Under the pieces are notes generated by a model. The model searched no databases. It was not told where the DNA came from and worked only from the letters and a program-made list of their open reading frames with translations. Below are positions 12,134-22,748 of a DNA stretch of 64,000 nucleotides, one piece after another. Origin of the DNA: Rhododendron vialii (Eukaryota; Streptophyta; Magnoliopsida; Ericales; Ericaceae); the NCBI RefSeq assembly GCF_030253575.1, contig NC_080568.1, forward strand, positions 26,799,001 to 26,863,000, given 5' to 3'. Position numbers and translations under genes: made by a program. Within the stretch, counting starts at the first letter, position 1, and each line of letters starts with the position of its first letter.

Positions 12134-14074
12134 ATGGAACATTTTGGTGATCTAGAAGAGCGAACCTCCATAAGCATCGATGAAAACGAAATCCCGATTT
12201 CTGATTCGGAAGATGATTATTCATTTTCTTCTTCCGTTTTTGAAGAATTCGGAATTTTCAAAAGCAATGGATTGACTAGGATAGAAGAAAGTAAATGCTA
12301 TAAAATCATCAATGGATGCGTTGCTCACGGTGGTGGATCAAAGGACAAAAAAGTCGCGGCTGTCCATAAAATACCATGGTCTGGTCCCAATGGGCGGTTG
12401 GAAGCTTTTCGCATTTCCCCTGCTGAAATGGTGAATAAACGCGGAGGAAATGGAAATATAAAGCACGCATGGTACGGAGGATCAAGGGACGAGCTCCGTG
12501 GAATCATATCCCATGGCTTCCATAGATGCAGACAATGATGAGGATAGTTTTGGAGTATAATTGTCTCCTCTAGAATTTGTCATGGATGGGTAAGCGTGAA
12601 ACAACAGATCGAATTCGCATTATTTTTCTACAAAATCTCTTTATTAAATTTGGAGAGAAATCAACTTTTAGCTGTCCTTTTTCTTTTTCAGGGCTTGTTT
12701 GCATGATTTTGTTTGAATCTCTTTTGTCATTACTATTAAAGCAAAAAAAAAAAGCTAGAAAATTTTCTCTCTAACCAACTTTAATTTTTTGTTAGCTTTT
12801 AATTGGTCAAATAATTTATTCTTCGAATTTCTTATTTCAAAGAACAGAGGAGAAATCCCAAAAAAAAAAGAATTTCACCGAATTTTGAATGACCACTCTT
12901 GCCCAAATGCCTAACACAAGGAGCGAAATGCAGCCGTTCAAAAAAAAAAAAAAAGGGAGTGAAATGCAAATGAATTCAAATATTCAATTAAGCATTACTC
13001 GTTTGTTCCCCCTAATTTGGGAATTATTTATTTTGTGCGACTAAATTCTTTTTTTCTTTTCTTTAATTTTGGGCACTGTACACTTGTACAGGCTATTGTC
13101 ATCACCTGTGGATGAATACGGGCTCCAGCATATATTGCTGTGTAGCGTAATATTGGGAAAAATGGAAGAAGTAAGGTCTGGTTCGAAACAGTTCAAACCA
13201 AGTTCAAGCGAATTTGATTCTGGAGTTGATAATCTTTCAACACCGACAAGGTTCATAACATGGGAGGCTTACATGAACTCCCGCATTTTTTCCAGCTACG
13301 TGGTCAGTTTCAGGACTCTCAATTCTAGAGGTAAAGGGACATGAAACCATTACTGTTTCTTCTTTGAATATATATGTGATTGTTATGCATATTCTAGAGG
13401 TGAAGGGATATTTACGTATAAGCATATTTGTTTTGTTGATGAAAAAGAAACGTAAAATTTCATTTGGGCTTTCCTATTGTGTTTTTAAGCTTCATTCATT
13501 TGGATTAGTCTGACTCTGATGTCATTTGATAAGGTTTCGGAAGGGATCGAACTCCTATATACAAGCACAGTACACAATGTGTAGGGTTTTTTGTTCTAAT
13601 TCCCGAGCTGACAAACTTCTTACCTCCTTCAAAAATGGCGTTGATACATAAATATCAAAGCATGTTCCGTGTAAGTTCATCTTTTCTTTCTCACTTTTAT
13701 TTTTTTCTTACTTGTTCACCCTGTTTGGAAATTGCAGTATGTGCAATTTTCCTCATCTAAGTTGGCCTTTTTTTTTTGCCTTTTCATTTATGCTTATGTA
13801 ACCGAAAAAAGAGATAGTAAGAACTCGATTGTGCTGTGCTAACAGGAAAAAAAGATCTCACGAGCCCAATTGATCCATAGATTGAGGCAACTAGTTGGAG
13901 ACGAGTTGATAAATGATGTGATCAAATTATATACCAACAAGGTATGTCGTCTCTATTCGCATTCTTCTTAGTAGTATTATTTTCCGACGAGATGTTTGCT
14001 ACGGTATGTTCTGTACAATTGCATAATCAATCGTTGTGGTGTTTCTACAGCAACCTGAGGGAAGAAGTAGCTAG
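12134..14074 (+). pseudogene. SRO: SRO (PARP-like + RST) copy A, frameshifted
   Basis: The five-exon layout matches SRO-B: 12134-12589, 13092-13330, 13534-13670, 13846-13941 and 14051-14074, with a 5' UTR intron (12009-12133) whose AG touches the ATG. Exon 1 has lost bases after 'RCRQ', so the frame hits TGA at 12536. In the restored alignment a second stop appears where the other copies have His or Tyr before 'LYPLEF'. Exons 2-4 keep open frames, intact splice sites and the RST core 'QLIHRLRQL'. The last exon adds QPEGRSS, unlike copy B. A transcript could make only a roughly 134-residue N-terminal piece. The damage looks recent because the rest is well conserved. Confidence 0.85.
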
Positions 14075-14274
14075 ATATTCAGCTTCAGCAGATCCAGAAT
14101 AGGGAGGAGGAGGAGGATGCAACAGCAGATTTGAGTGATCAATCGAGTTTCAAGATGAGTTGGGAGCCCAAAGCCAAATGTAAAAATGGATCCGTTTATA
14201 CATTTTTTAGCATAGAATATTCTCCATGGAAGCCCTTGTCGGTGGTAGATGTTAATTATCTAATTTACTTATGT

Positions 14275-14569
14275 GGGAAAGTCTACAATACACATCTCTT
14301 AAAAGGGTGTACCATATGCACATATTTTATGGTTTGTTCATAACATTTTAGTGTGTTTCATAACTTTTGTTCTATAATTTATAACCTTCCAGCAGTATAA
14401 TTCGTAACATTTTCATTATGATTCATAACATTTTGGTGTATTCCGTAACCTTTATACGATTCGTAACTTTTTAGCAATACGATTCGTAACATTTTCTTTA
14501 CAATTCATAACATTTTGGGGGTGCATATGGTACACACTCAAATAAGGGATGTGTATTGTAGACTTTCCC
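14275..14569. mobile_element. MITE family M1, copy 1 (about 295 bp)
   Basis: The ends are GGGAAAGTCTACAATACAC and the inverse GTGTATTGTAGACTTTCCC. The interior consists of degenerate units of CATAACATTTT / CGTAACTTTT spaced about 20-30 bp apart. Family members occur at 19027-19320, 33654-33960 and 60451-60745. A 5-bp TATGT abuts both ends here. At the copy at 19027 the flanks fit a roughly 9-bp duplication, so a Mutator-like MITE is the best guess. Confidence 0.8.
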
Positions 14570-14597
14570 TATGTTACTTTTTGTAGCATTTGGAGAC

Positions 14598-15312
14598 GAA
14601 AAATCGTAACTTGTCTAGGTATATAATAAATATTTGCTATGTATGAATCCTTTAATTAATCAATCCATTAAGTGATGACTAAATTAATCGCATGAACGGA
14701 ATCAATGAACAGAGAACGCCAGGATATACGTGTAAAATCCTAAAAGGAAAAAAATCACAGGATTGAATCAAAACACTGTACTCAATGTGTAGTTACAACC
14801 AAACATACCTGCAATTATGAATTCTCATCAATCGTCCTAAGTTTTACTTGCTGAATCCTCGTTCACCACACTCAGTGCTTTGATTGCTGCTGTCTTGAAT
14901 CCACAAGCCTTTTGTTTGTCTTCCGAAATCTACCGAAGACTTAAACTTGCCTAGAAATCCATCTAGGGCTTTTCTTTGAAGATTGATTGTTTTTGAGGTA
15001 GAAAACCCCTTGAAGTTGAACTTTTTAGCACAAAGAATCCATAAATCTTCTTTTAACTCTTCAAGGTACACAAAAAACTCATGGGCTCACAGGTAGCTTC
15101 CAACCCATTCCAATACTTTCCGAAAACTCTTCACTATAAATTACCGCGCTCGCACACATTACATATCTAACAAGATTTTTTTCCACAATCCTAAACAGAT
15201 TCTCTAAAAAGATATAAACGAAAATACAACTCGATAAAATAAGGCTACACATAAATGTGTGTTTTGTCATGAAATTGCCAACCAAAAGGAAGCTTGGTCT
15301 ATGGGGGTTACA
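14598..15312 (-). mobile_element. Candidate solo LTR or LTR fragment, 715 bp
   Basis: GAGAC flanks the insert at 14593-14597 and 15313-15317. Unit B (about 31945-31955) and unit C (about 60262-60272) show the continuous site with 'GCATTTGGAGAC' running directly into the downstream sequence. The right end is TTACA, so on the minus strand it starts TGTAA as LTRs do; the left end lacks the expected TG and may be damaged. The open frame inside (14844-15071, minus) matches nothing I recognise. Confidence 0.6.
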
Positions 15313-15469
15313 GAGACATTTATGAAATGTAAGCTAGAATCCTATATATAATTTTGAAACTTTATTATTCGATGATCCAGTAGTACAATAGAGAACCAGA
15401 AGAAAACAATTCCACCTAGCAAGTGTTGGTGATATCAGAATTCACAACAATGAACACCCATAAATAAAA

Positions 15470-16476
15470 CTAGAGGCTGGGGCACACGCGATGCGTGTGC
15501 AAGTCGGATTTTTACAATATTTGTGAAAATTTGATCAAACAATAAGTGAAAAGCATTTTTTACAAAACGTTGTGAAAATCCGACTTGCACACGCATCGCG
15601 TGTGCCTCAGCCTCTAGTCTCTTTTATTTTTCAATTCAAAATTTCACCATGTTGTCCGAAATTTTGACCCAACTTCACTAACTCAGTTCCAAATCAAACA
15701 CACTCTCGAGTTAACTCACTTTCACCTCCCACTGTTGATGCCGCTGACCACCATCACCATTGACTCCGTCGACCACTCTTTGCACTTGTCCAACAAAATT
15801 GAAATCACTTATTTTTTCCAACTAATCTTCCCCAAAAACAGTTTGCTATAATACAAAACAGTTTGCTATGAAACATTGAAATTAGATGCAAGTTTCTCAT
15901 GCTGATGCAGAAAAAGTTTCTCATTCTTCACTGCATAGTCACAATAATATCACGGAATCAACGAATCGACAACAATAAAAGTAAGGGCAATCGATCAATC
16001 ACGAATATTCTCAATTATCGGATTGCAACGAATATCGAATTGTCAATGATAGATTGGCTCAAGAGGATTTCAAAAAAAGGGATCACAACGAATAGATCAC
16101 CAAAATGCAATGCTCACGTACTCTACTAATCTGAATCACAATGAAGGTAAAATGCGCAAGTATAAGTACTTACATTAAAGACTATCAGATAAAATGCTAC
16201 TGTACAGCTACTACTAATATGTCTAATAACAATTATGTACTTTATAAGTCTACCTCCCAATAATTCATGACCCTACCAAGCCCATCACCCACGCGCACAC
16301 AGCACCACCACTTCTCACAGCACATGCACATGCACACGCCACACATGCTCTCTCTCTCTCCCTCTGCACTATCAAACAAAACCCACGGATTCACTTTCTA
16401 AAGAAACAAAACCCATATAATAGAAGACTTTTTGCTGAACCATGTTAGTTGCCACATAGCATTTGACTACTGCTTT

Positions 16477-16551
<75 letters not shown>

Positions 16552-16825
16552 ACCTTAATTGGAACAGAGCAGGTTTTGCATTGGAACAGCCGAAAGAGTG
16601 GTGAAACAAATGAGAGGGAACTGCTGGAGACGGAGCAGTTGAAGGGAAAAGGGTGGTAACTGTTTTTGGGAGTTTTTTTTGTGTGGTAAAATGTCTAATA
16701 TATCCCCAAAACTAACTATTTTGTTTTGTGTGGTTTTTCTCTTTAGAGGGTATTTTAGAAAAGAAAAATACATGACAAAGGAAGGAGACACCAAATGGTG
16801 CTCTCCCTTTATATATTAGAATAGA
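15470..16825 (-). mobile_element. Non-autonomous Helitron, 1356 bp
   Basis: Read on the minus strand it begins TCTATTCTAATATATAAAGG. It ends with the hairpin GCACACGC-ATC-GCGTGTGC, then 8 nt, then CTAG. The host bases are A before and T after. Three paralogous sites (about 32311-32330, 33250-33264 and 60822-60840) read AAATAAAATTACAATGG without interruption, against AAATAAAA[element]TTATAATGG here. There is no target duplication, as expected for Helitrons. A second identical 3' terminus (hairpin plus CTAG at 15614-15617) lies inside in the opposite orientation, forming a 148-bp inverted pair. No Rep/helicase frame is present. It carries a (GT)n(AG)n microsatellite at 16477-16549. Confidence 0.85.
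16477..16549. repeat. (GT)n(AG)n compound microsatellite
   Basis: About 24 bp of GT repeats run directly into about 49 bp of AG repeats. It lies inside the Helitron. The apparent protein frame across it is only the dipeptide RE repeated. Confidence 0.95.
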
Positions 16826-17434
16826 TTATAATGGACAAATTATTAAGGCTGTGACACAGAATTCTCGCTCTCTGTAAAGAGATTCAAGCACTTTACGATA
16901 ATAAATCAATGCAGTACTAGAAAAGATCTATGATTTGTCCCTTTCCAGATACAACATCCCTCCCTAATTTATTGAATTTATCGTGTGTGTTTGTACCTAC
17001 TCTGCACAAGTAGGAGCCAAAGTTCCATCAGAAGAACACCCTTATTTTTTGTGAGTTGTCTTACAAATTAGAGTTTAGCACAAAATTAATATATTGAACG
17101 GGGATGAAGATTGAAACTCCTGAGTTGATCAAAAAATGATTCTAATTATCCTACAAGCTAGTTTCATTTCACTCTCTCGTTATTGGCTACGACAAAACAT
17201 GTAGTTTTGCTAAATGAGCCCGGATCCTTGTATCTCTACCACTTTGTGAGAATGAATAGTTTCCCCACACATGAGATGCACTCACAATATGCTGGAGCCA
17301 CAAGCAATCATTTAGCAAAACTACGCTGTTTTGGGGGGCTACAATCGATCATATAGTGCATGCCTTGCCTCACTATAGGGACTCCGAATCCGACAACGTG
17401 ACGATGTACGAAATTGAGACGGGATGTAAACCAC
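16826..17434. other. SRO downstream module, unit A (gene-free)
   Basis: This stretch aligns with 32320-32520, 33255-33420 and 60830-60990 (for example 'GCAGTACTAGAAAAGATCTATGA'-like blocks). It is the common region downstream of SRO genes. It contains a MITE-like foldback (17183-17344). From about 17390 it aligns with the sequence before the PRP31 leader of unit C (about 35940). No gene is seen. Confidence 0.5.
17183..17344. mobile_element. Foldback MITE, about 162 bp
   Basis: GTAGTTTTGCTAAATGA near the left end is matched by its exact inverse TCATTTAGCAAAACTAC near the right end. Outer parts TTGGCTAC / GTAGCC also pair imperfectly. The core between is unrelated and short. Boundaries are approximate and no clear target duplication was found. 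Confidence 0.5.
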
Positions 17435-17444
17435 AGTATATGAT

Positions 17445-19736
17445 GTATTTTTAGTTTCCTCCAATATTTTATTTTTTCCAGAAGATTGTCATTGACAATC
17501 AAAAGAGATTTTTTTAAGTTTTGCAAGAGTGGGGGTGCAAACGTGAAAACCTATTGACGGTCTTCTTCATGCATAAATAACTTGAGGTCACTCTATGTAT
17601 CGTAGATGAATAGAAAGAGCATAAGATTCTCATTCAGTTGGAATGCAAAACTCGTGAGCTAGATGGGAATTCAGGTACTATTCCCTCATTCGCCAATCAT
17701 GCTTTATTATTATTATTATAATATTCAACTTATGATAAGAGAGTGTAAGAGAGTAAAAGCTAGTACAATAAGAATATTGTGTATTCTTTTGCGTAATACA
17801 CCAAAAGAGCATGCGGTATTACGTGGGTTATATATCTAATACCAATGGCATAGCCAGAAATTCGCAACAATGAGGACACAATTCATGCACACGATTTTGT
17901 TGTGAAAAACACAAAATTATCTCAATCTTTTTTACGAACTTGACACACCTTCAATTTTTTTGAACTATTTTTTCTATACATGTTCCTATTTAAAAATTGT
18001 TTAACTACCAAAAAATTTTAAGATAGGTACAAAGAAAAAAATTGAAAACAATTTTATGTTGCAGATAAATGCATAGGTTCATTAAGCAACATATTTCATT
18101 TTCTAGGTCTAAACAAATCGTCTTCAACACAAAAGAGAGAGGTCTTATTAATATATTTAAAAAAATTAAAGAAATAAGGGAGAAGGTGAAAAGGAGCCTT
18201 GCTTGATTTGCATTTTATGATAAGATAGTACTCCATAATTATAATTCCATAAACATGTGGTGGTTTGGAAGCGAAGTTCAGTGAATGGAGGCTTGCTGAG
18301 TAATGAATCATTTAGTGATTTTGGGACATTGCAGGTGGTGCCCTAATACCCTATCACATATTTTTGCGGAATTCATACATTTAGTCTTATAAATCTCACA
18401 TTAACATGTGTTGGAGAGGAGCATTGGGACAACATGTGGTGGTACCCCAAGAGCACTCAATGAATTTTTCTTGTTCGAATGTAATACACTAAAAGTTCTA
18501 AGATATTTTTTTACAAATAAAAAAAAAACCAAAAGCATCCAGTGAGGGGTCTGTGCCCCCACTAGTCCCCATATGCCTCCGCCGATGATGTCATTAATAT
18601 GTAAGATCATTAGATTGAGAAAAAAAAGAACCGCTTGTTGGATTTGAAATTTTTGCCAACTCATTTTGATTAGGCCATTGTGGAGCTTAGAGTTGCTAAT
18701 TTTAGTCATGCACTAAATATATAACCAAAAGGTGATGTGACAACTTTTAATTATGTATTGGTCGTTTTTCATACAAAAATAAATAATTAAAACTGAGCTA
18801 AACCTCAACTCAAATAGAATAGTGGTTTAAATCCAGGTATCGTACCACGAAAAACAAAAGGCTAAAAGTTATTTATTTTTAAAGTCAATTCCTAATTCAA
18901 TTCAAGAAAAAGTGATTGGAGTTTGGTTAAATAAAATTATCTAAATAATCAAAAGCAAGAGAGATGTTGAATTGATATATTGAAAAGGTCTTAAGAAACC
19001 GATTACCAAAATGACATTGAATTCACGGGAAATACTACAATACACACCCCTTAAACGGGTGTACCATATGCACCTATTTTATGGTTCATTCATAACATTT
19101 TATTGTGTTTCGTAATTTTGTTTTAGAATTCATAAACTTTCAGCAGTACGATTCGTAACATTTTCATTATGATTCATAACATTTTGGTGTATCTCGTAAC
19201 CTTTATACGATTCGTAACTTTCTAACAATATAATTCGTAACAATTTCTCTATAATTCATAACATTTCGGGGGTGCATATGATACACACCCAAATAAGGGG
19301 TGTGTATTGTAGACTTTCCCTTGATTCACTAAAAGCTACAAGGCCTAGTGATACTGCCAAGAAAATCGGATGTGATTGAAAATCGGACATAATCTATTGA
19401 TATGAATGAATCGTCTTCGATTCTACAACTGATGAATCTAGGCACGACTTGTCTTTCCTAGGCATAGATTATTCTAGTTCTCAATTTCATGCACAGAGAA
19501 TTCCGTTGCATAACTATGGATTTTACTCTTTTTGTCGGAAAGCATAAACGAAAGGCTGAAGTAATGCTTAAAGAAAAACAAAAGGGAACCGTCGCGGATA
19601 AAAGAAAGAAAAAGACAGCCACTACGGTGAATGGAAAAGAAAATTCATGTTCAGCCAATTTTTTTGAATAAAAGACAAAATAAGCCAATAAGCCAATTTT
19701 TTCCGTCTTTTAAAAAAAAAAAAATGGTTTCGGTAT
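17445..19736. mobile_element. Candidate 2.3-kb insertion flanked by a 10-bp direct repeat
   Basis: AGTATATGAT occurs at 17435-17444 and 19737-19746. In unit C (about 35960-36000) the flanking sequences are adjacent, so DNA was added here. The right end has a run of 13 A followed by a short tail; no terminal inverted repeats are visible. A LINE-type or composite insertion is possible. No coding region is recognised inside. It contains M1 MITE copy 2. The frames at 18401-18709 and 19489-19671 are not conserved and are not called as genes. Confidence 0.45.
19027..19320. mobile_element. MITE family M1, copy 2
   Basis: The ends and the CATAAC/CGTAAC interior match copy 1 at 14275. The flanks TGAATTCAC (left) and TTGATTCAC (right) agree at 7 of 9 positions, consistent with a 9-bp target duplication. 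It lies inside the larger insertion at 17445-19736. Confidence 0.8.
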
Positions 19737-19812
19737 AGTATATGATTAATGGTGACAAAATTAATACTATATGGACGAAATTGAGATTTCATACAAACCG
19801 GTGGGATCATGT

Positions 19813-20052
19813 TGTAACGACCCTAATTTTGGCCCTAATTTTTTTTAATAAAAAAATTATTAATTAATTAAACTAACAAGTTTACTCGATTATTTATTCT
19901 ATAATTAGTTTCATTATTTATTTAAATTTCATAAAAATCAGTGATTTCTTTTTGTTCAATATATATACATACACATACATATAAATAATTCTTTTCCCTA
20001 CCCAAACCTAACACTACGTACCCATCCCAAAATTTTAGGAACCATGTTTCTC

Positions 20053-20083
<31 letters not shown>

Positions 20084-22312
20084 CCCTTTGGCCGAACCAC
20101 CTCTATCTCCTCCCTTCCCATTTACTCCAATAACTGCCCACCACACCACTCTCTCCTCATTCTCCACTCCCTCCTATACAAGCCTTCCTAACCTCCGAAA
20201 TTCACAAAACATTTACACCGTCACCACTGTAAATTAGTAGGATAAAGAGAGAGGACAGCCAGCCCCGCAGCACCTCCTCTTTCGGACAACTCTTCCGGCC
20301 CGTCACCATGCACCGAGCCACCTCTCGGCCCCCACCATCATTTGGTTAACCCACTCCGGCAGCCACCTCCTCTCCCCACCATCGGACTCCTCCACCCTCT
20401 CCGGCCCGCACCCACCACCACCCCGCCTTCCGTGACCCGCCATTTCAGCCGTGGGTGTGTGCACAGTGCACACGCAAATTGTTTCTTGTGTACGCCGCAC
20501 CGCGGGCCCCGACGGAGTATTGCCGGACGCCGCCTTGAGATTTCGGAACCACCACGGCGATCTACGGACACCGTACAATACTTATCCGGATTTAGAATTG
20601 CAATTGAGGTAGTTTTTCGGAAATCCGAAATCTTAATCTCCATTTTAATGGAGTTAGGACTTAAATTTAAAGTTTATTGAAGATGATAACCTACTGTTAA
20701 ATTGTCAATTTATTTTTAGTCTTGTTTATATTAAAATTCAGTCCGGTTGTGCTGGAATGATTAGTGTTATACCCTGTGAAAATTTATGATCGTTTAACAA
20801 GTATTTGATTGTGAAATTACTATTGATGATGGATTGTTGATTTGTATTTGAGTGAACGTTTACGTGCTTAATAAATTATTGGGGTAGATAAATGTTTATG
20901 AAATATTAACAAGAATATTTTACTAGTAAAAATTTATTTAGATTGTAAACAAGAAATATTTTAGATTATATATTAGTTAATCTTTAACCCTAATAAATAT
21001 TCACTAGAATAGCCTCGCATAATTTTGTTGTTATGAAAATCTCATATTAATATTTAATATAGTTAGTAAATACTGAATTTACCAATAAGTATTTTCCAAT
21101 AAAAAAATTAGTTTGTAAAATCTATGAATAATATGAGAGTTAAAGATAATGTTTAAATAGTGGAAATGTTTTATAAAATTTCTAAAATGAGAGAAATAGA
21201 CTTAATTTTAAGTGTAGTAATTAATTGTTTGACTGAATATTTATTTTGTTACTCGCATGATTAATTCTATGACAGGATTAATTTTCTCGCATAATAAATT
21301 TTATCGCATGGTTATGTGTTGTTAGCACTTTTCGTTGAAATGTTGAACTGTGTGATATTTTATTGTGGTTGTAGATTGGACAAATAGGTTCACGGGGTGG
21401 TTACGAGTAGTGAATCATGTAGACGATGATAAGTAAATGAAAAATGGTAAAGTATTGAAATTAAGTGTGAGTTGTGGATTGTGTTTTGAGCCATGACGAT
21501 GGCAAGGGTAACCAATGGGGCCCTGTGTTGAAATGGGTAACCAATGGGGCCCAGTGTTGAGAAATGTCGTGACGTTAATGTATGATACGTCATGAAAAGT
21601 TTCTCTTGGGAAAGAGAATGGGTCCCATGAGACGGTTATAGTTAGCGTGGGGTAGTGGAAGTCCGACCCTAATGTACGATGCGTCATGGGATGACTCGAT
21701 CCTCCTGTTATGGTCTTAAGTGAGAACATACTAGATACATAATTTAGTTGCGCTCACCTGGGACCCTGGTACAGGATAAGCAAGAGGAAGGGTGGACCCA
21801 TGAGACGGTTGTAATTAGTGGATGTGGGAGGAAAGGATCTCGTGGAGAGGATCCTTAGATTACATGTAAGATGATGGATAGTAAAGAAAAGACGATGTGT
21901 TATTATTCTGTACCTTCCGTGTATTATGAGTTATTATATTATTGATCTACATGCATATTGTGGTATTGGGTTTTAGAATTTCTACTTGGTGAATTATCAC
22001 TTAGGATACGTTTGTATCCTGGCAAATCGTTTGCTTCGGCGTTCAATTTGCCAGAGCGTGCAGGATTCTACAGTAGAGCTGTTGATAAAGGTGGGACCCC
22101 TGGAACGAAGTCTGGATCAATGTTGCTTGGAATTCGTGTCAAAACTCGAGTTGCTCTGGAGTTACTTTTGTTAAATAAATGTACATAGATTTTTGTATTA
22201 TTTTGAAATTGAAATTTTTGTATAAGGATAAATGGGGGCCTAAAAGTTTGTAAAATTCATCATATTTTAAGAATAATGCGCCTGAAATTATTTGAAAAAT
22301 CGGGGCGTTACA
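19813..22312 (+). mobile_element. Solo LTR, about 2.5 kb, inserted in the PRP31 5' flank copy
   Basis: It starts TGTAACGACCCT and ends GGGGCGTTACA. The sequence left of it (19740-19811) and right of it (22313 onward) are adjacent in unit C at about 35985-36060 ('GGTGGGACCATTCCCAAAATTTTCC'-like junction), which gives an empty site. The exact 5-bp duplication is not clear, so the edges may be off by a few bases. The inside has (CT)n at about 20062-20091, a GC-rich leader-like part (20260-20580) and a repeated ACCAATGGGGCCC motif (21511 and 21540). No gag or pol frame is present, so the internal region was lost by LTR recombination. Ty3/Gypsy type is likely from the ends. Confidence 0.75.
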
Positions 22313-22578
22313 ATTCTCAAAATTTTCCCTAGATTTTATATTAAGTGAACAGTTATGAATGGTTTAGGGAAAAGAGAAGTATCCGGGTGGGGGTAGGAAA
22401 TACCCCACCAACAGATTAGGAAACGTTTTACTATTAGTATAATTCTATTTTATTACAGAGTAGTACTACCTATAAATATGTGATTAGGCGAGAGTAGGGT
22501 TTGCACTTAGAACAGAGAGAGAGAGAGACGGACCAGAGATCTTAACAACAGAGAGAGAAGAGAAGGAAGAGAAAAGAG
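22313..22578 (+). other. Second copy of the PRP31 5' leader, cut off from its gene
   Basis: This segment aligns with 36050-36270 in unit C (AAAATTTTCCCTA..., TTTTATTACGGAGTAGTACTACC-like blocks, GGGTTTGCACTT and an AACAGAGAGAGA tract). It therefore contains the promoter and leader of the PRP31 copy. Homology stops at about 22579, and the PRP31 coding part and PHD exons are missing up to the CACTA-like element. The stretch 22579-22748 has no recognised content except a short palindrome AGCTCCTTTTGGAAAGGAGCT-like sequence at its end. Confidence 0.75.
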
Positions 22579-22748
22579 AGTTTTTGGCCGAAATGGCCAT
22601 AAATTGTAATCAAATTGGAAGAATACCCATCTTTCTAAACGTTTTGTAAAAATATGTTATCGCTCCTTTTCAAAATGCGTTAGGTTTCTTACGTGGTAAA
22701 GAGTCCAAGTCAGATTTATAAGTATTATAGCTCCTTTTGGAAAGGAGC

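Noticed and set aside
16432..16659. Frame with repeated RERERE residues
   Set aside because: It is a translated microsatellite inside a Helitron.
20303..20680. GC-rich overlapping frames of about 100 codons
   Set aside because: They lie in the leader-like part of a solo LTR and are open on both strands because of base composition.
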